NCBI GenBank assembly: GCA_013397455.1
Contig: VYZB01000280.1
Span: 1,008,527-1,072,526, forward strand
Direction: 5' to 3'
DNA: 64,000 bases
Origin: Crotophaga sulcirostris
Taxonomy: Eukaryota > Chordata > Aves > Cuculiformes > Crotophagidae
Shown: positions 39,767 through 55,704 of the stretch, piece by piece
How positions within the stretch are numbered: the first letter of the stretch is position 1
Layout: every line of letters begins with the position of its first letter
The notes under the pieces: model-generated
What the model saw: only the letters and a program-made list of their open reading frames with translations
What the model was told of the DNA's origin: nothing
The model's database searches: none
Program-made: the position numbers and the translations under genes

Positions 39767-40851
39767 GCGGGTCCGCAGGGAGCATCCCGGTACCAAACCA
39801 GAACCATCACCACCATCACCACCAGCAGCAGCCGCAGCCGCCCGGGTGCATGGTGTGCAGCTCTTGCGGGTGTAGCGGGAACTGTGGTTCGAGCGGGATG
39901 ACTGTCAGCTACGCTAACTATTTTCAGCACCCGTTTTCAGGACCTTCAATGTTTACTTTTCCGTTTTTGCCCTTCAACCCTTTGTGTAGTAACGGCTACA
40001 TCAACACACAGCAGTACAACAGCAGCACGACTTTCCCCGTGGTCCACACCGCTTACAACAGCGGAATAGCACCGGACTCCGTAATGACCGGGCAGTCGAC
40101 GTTCGCGGTACCGCCAATGCAGAACTTTATGGCAGGGACAGCAGGGGTGTATCAGGCACAGGGAATGATGGGCAACAGCAATGGTTCAAATCACAAAAAA
40201 AATGGGAATATCTCCTGTTACAACTGTGGGGCCAGTGGTCACAGAGCTCAGGACTGCAAACAGCCTCCGATGGATTTCAATCGACAAGGTAAAAGCAGGT
40301 GGAGGGACTGGTGGGGGATGTAGCTTACGTGGGGAGCGTTGCATTCAGCCAAGGGGAACGGGTTCGTACCTGAGGGCAGGAGGAATTGTGATGGCAGTGC
40401 CAAATCTTTTAGTTTATGACTTGCATTTAAAAATCTTTTTCATGAAAGCGGGTGGGCTTGAGCTATGTTGGGGAAAGCTAAAACTTACTTTTGTGCATGA
40501 GGACAGGGCCCAAAGAAGGCTCTGGGTCTGACCCAAACAAATTTTTGCCAGCCCTAAAACTACATCTAAGCCAGTGACTTACTGTGTAAAACTACACGTT
40601 GATTTTCATTTCCACCAGCTGCAGCCACATGCTTGTCAACCTCTTCTGCAGCTTCACTGCAGCAGTGCAGGCTGGTGTTACGCTGCAACATCGCGTTACG
40701 TGTCAAGGGAGAAGCAGGTTGCTTTAGGAAATTCTGGGATATAACGGATGTGAGAAGGTTGATGATGTTTAATTCTTCTGTTTCCTCTCCTCCAGGTACG
40801 TTTAGGCTGAAATACGCTCCTCCCTCTGAAAGTCTTGACTCCACAGACTGA
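6720..40851 (+). CDS. ZCCHC14: ZCCHC14, zinc finger CCHC-type containing 14 (spliced, 3' part)
   Basis: Twelve exons join in frame: 6720-6843, 28156-28229, 30993-31064, 31266-31375, 33254-33348, 33440-33494, 35018-35291, 36636-36727, 38121-38248, 38592-38732, 38825-40288, 40796-40851. They give 2685 nt, 894 residues plus TGA. All introns are GT..AG and every phase matches. The first exon starts at phase 0, so the N-terminus lies upstream of the window. In this partial numbering: a PX-like region at about 42-150, a SAM domain at about 243-299 (starts [19 protein letters not shown]), a Ser/Pro/Gln/His-rich part at about 300-850, and a CCHC knuckle at 853-866 (C-x2-C-x4-H-x4-C). Established: the SAM domain is of the Smaug type that reads RNA hairpin loops, and human ZCCHC14 recruits TENT4A/B to extend mixed poly(A) tails on some cellular and viral RNAs. 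The identification rests on recalled similarity to human ZCCHC14 throughout, including the shared end SLDSTD. Confidence 0.95.
10811..10846. other. Short near-perfect inverted repeat (hairpin)
   Basis: Two 16-nt arms (10811-10826 and 10831-10846) are complementary at 14 of 16 positions around a 4-nt loop GTGC. Left arm: TTACAGTATGAAGACT. Right arm: AGTCTTCGCACTGTAA. The only mismatched pairs are the central AT against GC. It is too short for a usual pre-miRNA, and no target-site duplications or larger terminal repeats are visible. Confidence 0.6.
16733..17325 (-). mobile_element. CR1 LINE fragment with ORF2 tail and 3'UTR
   Basis: About 590 bp of CR1 lies on the - strand, with its 3' end at the left (AGAATCACAGAATTG). 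On the - strand the 17030-17290 part reads as the C-terminal end of the CR1 reverse-transcriptase ORF: a [24 protein letters not shown] block, then [20 protein letters not shown]. The reading frame is broken after the SLEKSRLR stretch and the 5' part is missing, so it is a dead copy. It sits antisense within the ZCCHC14 intron. Confidence 0.9.
18626..18645. other. 20-bp perfect AT-rich palindrome
   Basis: TATATAAACATGTTTATATA equals its own reverse complement. It lies in an AT-rich stretch at 18611-18670, inside the intron. No function is assigned. Confidence 0.6.
23990..24246 (-). mobile_element. CR1 LINE ORF2 fragment (interdomain region)
   Basis: The - strand reads [20 protein letters not shown] and then [20 protein letters not shown], the segment of CR1 ORF2 between endonuclease and reverse transcriptase. 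About 85 codons remain open. No 3' tail adjoins, so this is an internal fragment of an old copy. The ends are approximate. Confidence 0.75.
28156..28229 (+). CDS. ZCCHC14: ZCCHC14 coding exon
   Basis: The exon is 74 nt; two bases complete a split Val codon, then 24 codons. The acceptor is TTTTTTTCATAG and the donor is GAG|GTAAGT. It encodes [18 protein letters not shown] and VEYSFE, the start of the PX-like region. Phases fit the flanking exons. Confidence 0.93.
28230..30992 (+). other. ZCCHC14: ZCCHC14 intron, 2.8 kb
   Basis: This intron runs from GTAAGT to TTCCTAAG. It is AT-rich with no recognised repeat or coding potential. The 131-codon open frame on the - strand at 30519-30914 has no recognisable similarity. 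Confidence 0.85.
30993..31064 (+). CDS. ZCCHC14: ZCCHC14 coding exon
   Basis: The exon is 72 nt, phase 0 at both ends, with acceptor TTCCTAAG and donor AAAG|GTAAAG. It encodes [20 protein letters not shown] and then FISK, part of the PX-like fold. Because it is symmetric, skipping it would keep the frame. Confidence 0.93.
31266..31375 (+). CDS. ZCCHC14: ZCCHC14 coding exon
   Basis: The exon is 110 nt, phase 0 at the start with two bases left over; the preceding intron is only 201 bp. The acceptor is ACTTTTAG and the donor is CTTAG|GTATG. It encodes [19 protein letters not shown], then [18 protein letters not shown], the core of the PX-like region. Confidence 0.93.
31376..33253 (+). other. 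ZCCHC14: ZCCHC14 intron, 1.9 kb
   Basis: The intron runs from GTATG to AACACGCAG. It is AT-rich and unremarkable, with no gene or identifiable transposon. The 110-codon + open frame at 32550-32882 shows no family features. Confidence 0.85.
33254..33348 (+). CDS. ZCCHC14: ZCCHC14 coding exon
   Basis: The exon is 95 nt; its first base completes the split Arg codon and one base is left at the end. The donor is TCAA|GTAAGT. It encodes [19 protein letters not shown] and then [12 protein letters not shown], the last part of the PX-like region and the start of a low-complexity linker. Confidence 0.92.
33440..33494 (+). CDS. ZCCHC14: ZCCHC14 coding exon (55 nt)
   Basis: This is a small exon after a 91-bp intron, with acceptor TTATTTTTAG and donor GGAAG|GTGAAA. 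It encodes [18 protein letters not shown] with split codons at both ends that fit its neighbours. It is linker sequence between the PX-like and SAM parts. Confidence 0.88.
33495..35017 (+). other. ZCCHC14: ZCCHC14 intron, 1.5 kb
   Basis: The intron runs from GTGAAA to TGTTTTGCAG. It contains a 61-bp antisense CR1 3' tail (33850-33910). Nothing else is recognised. Confidence 0.85.
33850..33910 (-). mobile_element. CR1 LINE 3'-end fragment (very short)
   Basis: The sequence begins AATCATAGAATCATAGAATG, which preserves the 8-bp terminal repeat of CR1, then continues through GGTTTGGGTTGGAAGGGACC to AGTTCCAACC. It is in - orientation, 5'-truncated to about 60 bp, and directly followed by an A run. 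Confidence 0.88.
35018..35291 (+). CDS. ZCCHC14: ZCCHC14 coding exon with start of SAM domain
   Basis: The exon is 274 nt, ending at phase 0, with acceptor TGTTTTGCAG and donor GAGAAG|GTAAGG. The first 65 codons encode a Ser/His/Gln-rich linker ending QTPQTQEQ. The last 26 encode the first SAM helices, [19 protein letters not shown] then KQLTMEK. The intron splits the SAM domain between helices. Confidence 0.95.
35292..36635 (+). other. ZCCHC14: ZCCHC14 intron, 1.3 kb
   Basis: The intron runs from GTAAGG to TTTCTTTACAAG. It is very AT-rich in 36000-36600. No gene or recognisable repeat is seen. Confidence 0.85.
36636..36727 (+). CDS. ZCCHC14: ZCCHC14 coding exon with end of SAM domain
   Basis: The exon is 92 nt, phase 0 at the start with two bases left over; donor GAGAA|GTAAGT. 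It encodes [20 protein letters not shown] and then [11 protein letters not shown], the C-terminal SAM helices. The basic GAKKKLKTQ helix corresponds to the RNA-contacting helix in Smaug-type SAM domains, by family analogy. Confidence 0.95.
36728..38120 (+). other. ZCCHC14: ZCCHC14 intron, 1.4 kb
   Basis: The intron runs from GTAAGT to CACCCTATAG. The 37030-37620 part is more GC-rich than its surroundings, with overlapping open frames of 111-122 codons on both strands, but none resembles a known family. I treat it as intronic. Confidence 0.8.
38121..38248 (+). CDS. ZCCHC14: ZCCHC14 coding exon
   Basis: The exon is 128 nt; its first base completes the split Lys codon and one base is left over. 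The acceptor is CACCCTATAG and the donor is CTGCAG|GTAAGA. It encodes [20 protein letters not shown], then [19 protein letters not shown] and HAA. This is disordered linker similar to the human protein. Confidence 0.93.
38249..38591 (+). other. ZCCHC14: ZCCHC14 intron, 343 bp
   Basis: A short intron from GTAAGA to TTATCTGCAG. Nothing else is seen in it. Confidence 0.9.
38592..38732 (+). CDS. ZCCHC14: ZCCHC14 coding exon
   Basis: The exon is 141 nt; the first two bases complete a Glu codon and one base is left over; donor GAGAC|GTAAGT. It encodes [20 protein letters not shown], then a run of six serines and [20 protein letters not shown], an acidic, Ser-rich disordered region. The next intron is only 92 bp. 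Confidence 0.93.
38825..40288 (+). CDS. ZCCHC14: ZCCHC14 large coding exon with CCHC zinc knuckle
   Basis: The exon is 1464 nt with acceptor CCTGTGTTCAG and donor CGACAAG|GTAAAA. It starts [18 protein letters not shown] and carries the long disordered region: a Ser run (39724-39768), a His6 then Gln/Pro stretch (about 39805-39842), a Cys/Gly-rich patch ([17 protein letters not shown], 39847-39897) and an aromatic [15 protein letters not shown] stretch. It ends with the CCHC knuckle [14 protein letters not shown] at 40216-40257. The CCHC spacing is intact, so zinc and single-stranded RNA binding are expected from the family. The upstream Met at 38803 is intronic and is not a start. Confidence 0.96.
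39724..39768 (+). repeat. ZCCHC14: (AGC)n trinucleotide repeat coding 15 serines
   Basis: Fifteen serine codons in a row: six AGC, one AGT and eight AGC. The near-pure AGC array is a coding microsatellite and likely to vary in length. The single AGT interruption should slow slippage. Confidence 0.95.
40216..40257 (+). other. ZCCHC14: CCHC zinc-knuckle motif
   Basis: Encodes [14 protein letters not shown] with C-x2-C-x4-H-x4-C spacing. All four zinc ligands are present, with the Gly and aromatic positions typical of retroviral-type knuckles. It is followed by [11 protein letters not shown] and the short last exon. Confidence 0.96.
40289..40795 (+). other. ZCCHC14: ZCCHC14 last intron, 507 bp
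   Basis: The intron runs from GTAAAA to TCTCCTCCAG. The upstream frame stays open into the intron for about 11 codons before TAG at 40321-40323, so retention would replace the normal last 18 residues. Confidence 0.88.
40796..40851 (+). CDS. ZCCHC14: ZCCHC14 last coding exon
   Basis: Two bases complete a Gly codon, then [17 protein letters not shown] and TGA at 40849-40851. The C-terminal tail agrees with the recalled human end ([15 protein letters not shown]), which fixes both the acceptor TCTCCTCCAG and the stop. Confidence 0.95.
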
Positions 40852-43800
40852 TATTTTATCATCTGGCAAGAAAATACTGTAAGCCATGGAGATATAAGGA
40901 GATTGAAATACAAAACTGAGACGTCCAGTTGCTGTTAAGCTTAATGTATTTTTTAATCCAAAGGTGCTTTACTTTATTAGACTAGGTAGAAAATCTAGCT
41001 TAGGGGTGCGTCAAACCCATTTTTGATTGCCAAATTCAAGCTTGGATCTTGTTGTTGGAACTTCTGACTACGTGTCATAGGACCGATGCGTACTGGATGG
41101 ATGGTGGAGCTGGCCAGCTGCATTTTCTGTTGCAAGTACAACATTCAGTGTACTTTTTGGCTGGAGGATGTTGCCATATGTGGACTTTCTAAGGTGAAGG
41201 GTCTGACTCCAGGGCAGCTACGTTCTGAGGAGGAGGCTGGAGGCTGAAGGTAGGAGTGGCCGTTCGCCAGAAGGACTTTGGCACCCCTGGGCTAGGTAAA
41301 ACGTCTACTTTTTTTCAAAAGTGATCAGGCACTAATCTCTGGGATTTTTAAGGATTGCACTACAGAAGAATGTAAAACTCTTCAAGCTTTCTGCACTTTT
41401 AGCAGACAGTGTCACTCTGAGACCAGTGCAAGAGGCAAAGAAGTTCCAACTGTTAAAAATTGGCACCAGCAGGCTATGTGACTTATGTACACAACACAAA
41501 TCTTAAGTAAGTCTCTCCTTTCCCTTCCAAAACAACACACACGGCAGTTTCGGTTCCTTCTGGAAACAAACTTGTGCTTCATTGTCTCACTTGTTAGTAG
41601 ATAGTGCTGGGTTCCCAGCAGCGGAATAAACTTAGTTTCCAAGGGTCCAAGTCCCAGAGACTCCAGAGTCATAAAGGCTTCGAGGATATTTTCCTGTAAT
41701 ACACAAAACAACCTTTACGTCCTGTTACTGTATATAGGTCTCTTTCACAGAAACCTTATTATTCTGCTTTTGTAAATGAATTTTAAACCATCAAAAAAAA
41801 AAAGAAAAAAACTCTGGCAGCAGAGTTTGTAAGCTTTCGCTTTACTTTATATAAAAAAAACCCCTTTGACTCCTACCCCGAGGCTTTTGCTACAGGATTC
41901 AGAAGTGGTAGAAGTCAAACATGTAAAAGGTAGTAAACTTCATTATTATCAAGACTTTGAAGGATTTATTGTCAGCCTCCTTCGTTGCAATAGATTGTAG
42001 ATGATTAGCTTTGGTGTTAACTACTTAGCGTACATAATTTGTGGGTGACAAATCTAAATTAGGACTTGAGAGGAAGCCAAACAAATCTTGAACTGCTAAT
42101 TTGAAACAGTTTGGTCCTGTCTGGTTGAAAGAAGATACTAATCCTCATGGCTCACCCGAGGAATCTGACAGCATTAAAGGGGTGAGGCTTTCTCTTTAAG
42201 GTGTTTGACATAGCGATATTTGCATACTGTAATTTGGAAGACACCTTTAAATTCTGAAGCCTTGTTTACACTTGGAGGTATTTCTTCCACCAATTTAAAC
42301 TACACCAGGATGAGCAGTATTTGTAGCGGTGCGGCTGACTTTCACTTGGAATTGAGGGAAGTCATCTTGGAGAAGGAGGTTTTGAAGTGGTGCAGAGCTG
42401 CCCTGAGGAGATCGGGCCTTAGCGATGAAACATCAGCGGGAGGGGGCACCGCCGTAGCACGACAGTTGAGACCTTCCTGGACCGTGTTCATAGGAAAGAA
42501 ATGTTCTGGGCCATTCTTCAGTCCTGCTTTCTCAGTGGTGGTCATCAGCCTCCCCTTGGAGGCCCATAGGATAAATGAGCATCACTGGAGAGGCACGGTA
42601 ACGTGGGATGGCAGGAAACCAAACTCAGTCTGGGTAGTGAGCTGCAGCTCATAGCGGATTTGGCTTCATGGAAACCAAAATCTAAATTCATGTAATGTTT
42701 GGGTTTAAAAAAAGGTATTTTTTTTCCTATGCAACGATAAAAAAATCAGCTCTGTGTGTTCCCAGCCCAGCTCAGTGCCCACAGTGTTGCACACACTGCA
42801 AACCGCTTGCGAGGCGGTTGCCTGTACCCTAACGAACAACCTTCAGGCCTACAACACTAAAGTGAGGAAAACTGACAATGCAATTTACTTTGCCTTAATG
42901 AGCTTGAGACAATGGTAGGAACGCAATCGGTCACTCTGTCCGACACGAAGGAAATGTGCAGTTTTCAGTGATGATGTTTACTCTTTTTTTTTTTGAGTTT
43001 TTTTCCAGTGGCCTGGAACATGTGCTGAAAGCCAAACCTTAACATGTTTTTTTTCCACTTTTTTTAAACAGTATTTTAAAACGGAATTGTATTTAAATAA
43101 ACTGTACTTCAACACACACACAGGTGTTAGAAACCCTCTCAAAATAGCAAAAATCAATGGCAAAAAAAAAAGGTAGTTTCTGTACCAGTTGCATTTTCTT
43201 TTAACGCCCAAGGCTGGGCACACTCTCGTCTAATGCTCATCACAGAGTCGAAACCGTAACAAAAGGACTGTAAAACTGAATTTCTGTCCAGCAAACTGTT
43301 CCATTCCTTTCTTCAGAGCTTTCTTTGGGATCGTTTCCTTTGTGTAAAGTTAAGGCTGTTGTTTCTTAAAGTGGCTTACGTGTACTTTTAGGTAACGTTT
43401 TAAATGGTGAAGTCCGGTTTTAGAGTAAGTTTAAATTCAGAAGTCTTGAGTACCTTAAAGCAACACAAGTGTCATAGGGAAACGTTTGATGAGCCAGCAG
43501 CGACTGCCGAGCCTTCCCTAAGTCGGAGGGAGCTGTGGCTTCAGATCTGCTGTCCACTCTGTACCAAGAACAACCAAAGTTGCTAAGTCCAAACAGAGCA
43601 CTTGAGTTACGTAAAATAATGTTTCATCTGTTTTTAAAAGGCACAAATCCCATCTTTTCCCCGGAAAAGTAAGGCAGCTTGTTTTAATGTAGTAGTTCCA
43701 GCTTCACTGGCTGAAAGAACCAGTTCTTAAAACCTATTTTTATACATTGGAGGATGGAGATTATTCCTGTCTTTGTCCTAAAGGAGAATTAGTTCTCAAA

Positions 43801-44830
43801 ATGGATTTCACTGTGGAATAGGAATGATTTTTAAGTGTAAGACGGAAGGGAATCCCAATTCATCTCCCTGCAGGGGCACAGAGAAGTTAGCCATGAGTCT
43901 TTCCTCGAGGGAGTAAGCAACACTCCATGCAGTTTCAGAAGGGTTTTCCATTTGGCAGTGTTTGTGATGGAAATCCTTGAAATAGGGTGGGATTTCCAGC
44001 AACTTCTCCTTGCCCTGGCAGCCTGCAAATTAAGCACTAATAAATATACCAGGCTGGATGCAAAACAGCAGGAGAGCAAGGAGGGAAGCCTTGTTTTAGC
44101 AGTGAGGTATTGATGAGAGTTCCATGATACTTTCCCTTAAGATAACTTCGCACTCCACTTTTTGTGCAACTTTTTATACCACGGTCATTAAATCTTGGCA
44201 AGTTAAGCACCAGACTCCCAGAAGCAACAGTCTAATGTGGACCTTTACCATTACCCTAAGTTCTATTCCTTGCCCTTTCTCACGGGCAAGCTTCAGGGTG
44301 CAGGTACTCCAAAACTAAACACAGTCTGTGGTATTTGGCAGCGCAACGCTCCTCCTTGAAACACAAATGACATTGTGTGACCCCCCCCCTGCACACAGTT
44401 ACCTGGCTGTGTATGGGAGGGCATGGACACTTGGAGCTGTGGATTCGGGGGAGTCTGGAACGCCTGTTACATGAGGTGGATGTGGGCAAATCTGGACAGA
44501 AATCCATGTAACTGCGCATTTGCAAGAGTCTGGAAAACCCTTGTGCTGACCGAGGCCCCAGTGACCCTGCCCACCGCCGTCTCATCATAAACCCTTGGAA
44601 CTACCTATTTGCTCTCTTCAGTTTTCCTTACAGAAGCAAGAAACACGTTGGTACTGAAGCAGAAAGCAAATCCTGTGTGTTTTCAAGTGCAGATTAACAG
44701 CTTCTCTTGGACATAACTTTCCACTAGGAATGAAGGAAACTCCTGCTCCCGTTTGAGCCATTTCTTTTACTTCGGTCAATTCTAGTATTACAAATTGTGC
44801 ATGTAACTTTATAAATATTTTAAATAGTTT

Positions 44831-44838
44831 TGTAAATA
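44831..44838 (+). promoter_or_regulatory. ZCCHC14: Pumilio-type element in 3'UTR
   Basis: TGTAAATA matches the UGUANAUA consensus of Pumilio proteins. It lies in the AU-rich terminal part of the ZCCHC14 3'UTR, 150 bases before the poly(A) signal. The site is inferred from the motif alone. Confidence 0.45.
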
Positions 44839-44979
44839 TTTAATATTCAGCTAATTTGATTTTGAATTGTAAATGTCAAGTATTCTGGTATTGGGATTTT
44901 TATGTTTTATTATACTTTGTTAAAAGTAAAATTGTACATTTTTAGAATGTTTTTATCTGAGTAAATTTAATGTATGGAA

Positions 44980-44985
44980 AATAAA
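44980..44985 (+). terminator. ZCCHC14: Poly(A) signal of ZCCHC14
   Basis: AATAAA is followed about 20 bases later by a T-rich downstream element (CCTTTGTTTTTTTTT, from 45000). It closes an AU-rich region and is followed by an abrupt rise in GC content. Cleavage is expected at about 45000. Confidence 0.8.
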
Positions 44986-45003
44986 GAGTTAAACAGAATC
45001 CCT

Positions 45004-45950
45004 TTGTTTTTTTTTAATTTAAAGGAGCTTCATCCATGTGGAGGCTTCTCCAGTCTGGCAGTTACCGGGGGCTTTGGTTTTTAATTCCCGTTATTACTTT
45101 TGCTGTCTCTCCACCCACACACATCTGCTCCTGAATCACAGATCGATGGCAGCGCTTGCAATTGCTCTCATCTCCTTGACTCAGTGCCCAAAAGGCTTCG
45201 AGCTTGTTCTTTGTTATGGGAAGAGGCTGTGGCCTGACTCCAGCTGCCCACCCAAACCTGGACCTGATCTCACAGGGAAGGGGGAGTGGGGAGGGGAAGA
45301 TGAGCAGGGAAGTTCTGTGCCCTGTTCCTGACTCCAGCTCCCACACCTGATCTCACAGGTAGAGGGTAGCAGGGAAGGGACGAGTAGGGAAGTTTTGTGC
45401 CCTGTTCTGCAGGAAGGCAGCAGCCAAGCCTCCAGGCTCCCCTCTGCCACCTCACACAGGGTAGGTCTGCCCCAACTTCGGAGGAAGCCACAGGTCAGGG
45501 TAAGCAAAAGGCATCACCCGCTCCCTGTGTCCTTCAACCTTTTGTGCCTGGTGCCTGTGGTCGCTCCTGAGCAGTCCTGGTCGTGAGAGAACTGGGATTC
45601 TGAAGCCCTGGGGGAGAGGCTGGAGCAGAAACAAAACAGGGATATGGAAACCCATTTGTGTGCAGGGCACCCAGGTCCATTCCCATCGACAGACCAGAAC
45701 TTGTAGAGGGTGATGACACCTGATATTCCTCCTTCCAGAGGGTGGTGGCTCCCGCTCAGAGTTAGCAATGATCAGTATTGGAGGATGCAGTACAGTTCAT
45801 GGTCAGCAGGACCCAATTCACCCCCTTGTGCATCCCAAGACACGTGAAACCAGCCTCTCCATGCCCTTCCTGACAGATTCAATTAAAGAAAGCTGTCTAC
45901 AAATAACCACACAAGCCATAATTAAGTTGGGATGTAATCCATCCATATCA
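45004..45950. other. Intergenic region between convergent ZCCHC14 and MAP1LC3B
   Basis: The stretch is GC-rich, about 0.95 kb, with no gene. It includes a two-copy tandem repeat of about 94 bp (45233-45406). Open frames of 60-97 codons overlap on both strands and look like by-products of GC content. The boundary with the LC3B 3'UTR on the right is uncertain. Confidence 0.6.
45233..45406. repeat. Two-copy tandem repeat, about 94-bp unit
   Basis: Unit 1 (about 45233-45326) and unit 2 (about 45327-45406) share CTGACTCCAGCT, ACCTGATCTCACAGG, a GGGAAG-rich middle and GGGAAGTTYTGTGCCCTGTTC, in the same order, with small indels. It is intergenic. Confidence 0.75.
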
Positions 45951-46950
45951 GCACTGTATTAATTTTTAAAAAAGCAACATTTGTACAGGAATATCAGTCA
46001 ATCACGTAATTACAAGTATCGTGGTCAGTTATGAGTTAAACAATTTCTTCCACAAACAAAACTAAACATAGAACAAGCTGCATGTAAAAGTTTACCTTGG
46101 AGTAAAAACACAAAGAACAATAAAAAAATCTGAAGTAAGCATTGTGAAGAAGATGCATGCAAAGAGGTGTTGGTGGGTACAAACTGTACACCTTATTGAG
46201 CTGAGTGCCACGACGCAGTAGTATTGCTTCTTTTCCCCCATTGCAGTAAGTTAGCTTCCAGTAACAGACGCAGTTAGTTCACAGACACACACTATACAAG
46301 AGTAATCTCATCCTGCTACACTTCACTTTGACAACAACTCTAGAGGAGAAACACAGGTCCTACGAGACACCCTTCCTCTGCACAGGCTGCCTCCCTGCTT
46401 CCAAACCCCATGCAAGTGGCAGAAGACTTCAGTGATGGAAAAGATCATTTGTTCGTCAACTCTCGGCAGCAGCTCCTGGACGGGAGCTGCTTCTAAAAGC
46501 TGTTCTCCCTGCCCCCTTCGCTGGTAACATGCGCAACAAGCGACAGACTGGTTAGACAGTATGGGTTGGTAATTCCAGTGGTGTGTCTGAGTCCAAGGTT
46601 TGCTAGAGGTGTGGAAAACAAAGCTGTTCAGCTGCTCACACCAGAGGGCTTGAAGGCACCCACCCTGCTGAGCAGCTGGAGACAGCAAGGATGGGTGGCG
46701 CTCCCAAGACCACCAGCACTACAGGCACTGCTTAAGTCAGACTGCAGCAGCGCGCTCTGCGGCCGGCTGTGCGCATCCCAACAGCCCCCTGTGCTGGCAG
46801 TGCACCCCTCTACCTGCTCCCAGCAGACCCTGCCGGGCAAGGGAACAGCAAACCTCTGGGCTAGGGGGGATGATCTTTTGGAAGCGAGCTCATATGAACA
46901 ACAGTGTTTCACTGAACACACACACACTGGAAATTCATAACAGATGGGAG

Positions 46951-46956
46951 TTTATT
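46951..46956 (-). terminator. MAP1LC3B: Candidate poly(A) signal of MAP1LC3B
   Basis: TTTATT on + is AATAAA on the transcript strand, about 710 bases past the stop. It is the only perfect hexamer I noticed in the first 1.7 kb. A more distal, non-canonical site near 45955 (AATACA) is an alternative. Confidence 0.4.
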
Positions 46957-47170
46957 TCAGTGTTACCTGTCCAGGTGTGTATTTTACAGTTAAACACTTT
47001 CTAAAACTACAATAAAGCTGTGGTGTTTGGTACGATTATTTCAGAAACTGGCACCGTTCCGAAGTTTCCAGTGCCACAAAAAACAGAGACAAAAAGAGTT
47101 TTACTCCCCCAGCTCACCCCAAGCACTCGCCTTAACTCACTGCAGCACTGACGTGAGTCTCATTGAGCTG

Positions 47171-47270
47171 CAGAAGAAAAAAAAAAAAAAAGAAAAAAAA
47201 AAACATATTTGCTCTCAATGACAAGCCTTCCCATTACAAAAAAAAAAAAAAAGAAAAAAAAGAAAGAAAA
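47171..47270. repeat. A-rich low-complexity tracts
   Basis: Two blocks of A with occasional G lie 30 bases apart, at about 47171-47203 and 47238-47270. On the LC3B transcript they read as U-rich stretches with scattered C. No transposon is attached to them. Confidence 0.85.
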
Positions 47271-47669
47271 AGAGGCTTTAAGGAATCCTAGGGAGATTTT
47301 CCAGAAAACTGTCACATAAAACACTTTAGCTCCTCCCTGGTGCCTGTTTCCTTATTAAAAGTCAATCAAGTGTCCCTTTACTTCCAATTGTCACATGCAC
47401 AATTAGGTTCCATTCATTCCATTCAGTCCAGAAATGAAAGTGTGCCTGTGTGGGATATTACAGCAGGTTTCAAAGCTGGAGGTGCTCGTCTGTACTGTTT
47501 AATAGTCACAAACAAGGCAAGGTAAGATGAGACACCTGCTAAAGCAAGACTATGCTAAGGTACTGAGAGCGTAGGTGGTATCCGTTTCTTTCCCTGGGGT
47601 GTGTGTGGGGAAGAGTGGGGGTGATGGCCAAGGGTAAACCAAAATCCTAGGCTAGCAGCCGCTTGCGTC

Positions 47670-55560
<7,891 letters not shown>

Positions 55561-55704
55561 GGCGGCGGCGCGGCCCCGGGCCCGGCTCTGCGCGGCGCGG
55601 CGGACACAGCTGCGAGTGCCGCCACCGGCCCCGCCCGCCCCCACCGGCCTCCCGTCAGCCGAGCCGTCACCGCGGGGCGGGGCCGCGCCTGCCTGGCCGG
55701 GCCC

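Larger units (their letters stand above)
40852..45003 (+). other. ZCCHC14: ZCCHC14 3'UTR, about 4.15 kb
   Basis: This non-coding stretch runs from the stop to the AATAAA at 44980. Its last 250 bases are AU-rich, with a Pumilio-type TGTAAATA (44831-44838). Earlier AATAAA hexamers at 43096 and 44039 could give shorter forms. The 144-codon open frame at 42220-42654 has no family features. A long 3'UTR is normal for this gene; the exact extent is inferred. Confidence 0.8.
46950..47669 (-). other. MAP1LC3B: MAP1LC3B 3'UTR (proximal part)
   Basis: Sequence follows the TAA on the - strand down to a possible AATAAA (TTTATT at 46951-46956 on +). It contains two T-rich tracts on the transcript strand (A-rich on + at 47171-47203 and 47238-47270). 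An AU-rich stretch at 45950-46320 suggests that a longer 3'UTR may continue to about 45950. The true end cannot be fixed from sequence alone. Confidence 0.5.

Noticed and set aside
39318..39930. Long open frames on - and in other + frames opposite the ZCCHC14 large exon
   Set aside because: These are shadows of the real coding exon: poly-Cys and poly-Ala stretches come from the AGC repeat read in other frames.
42220..42654. A 144-codon open frame after the ZCCHC14 stop
   Set aside because: It lies inside the 3'UTR and has no recognisable domains; a frame of this length is unremarkable in 4 kb of moderately GC-rich sequence.
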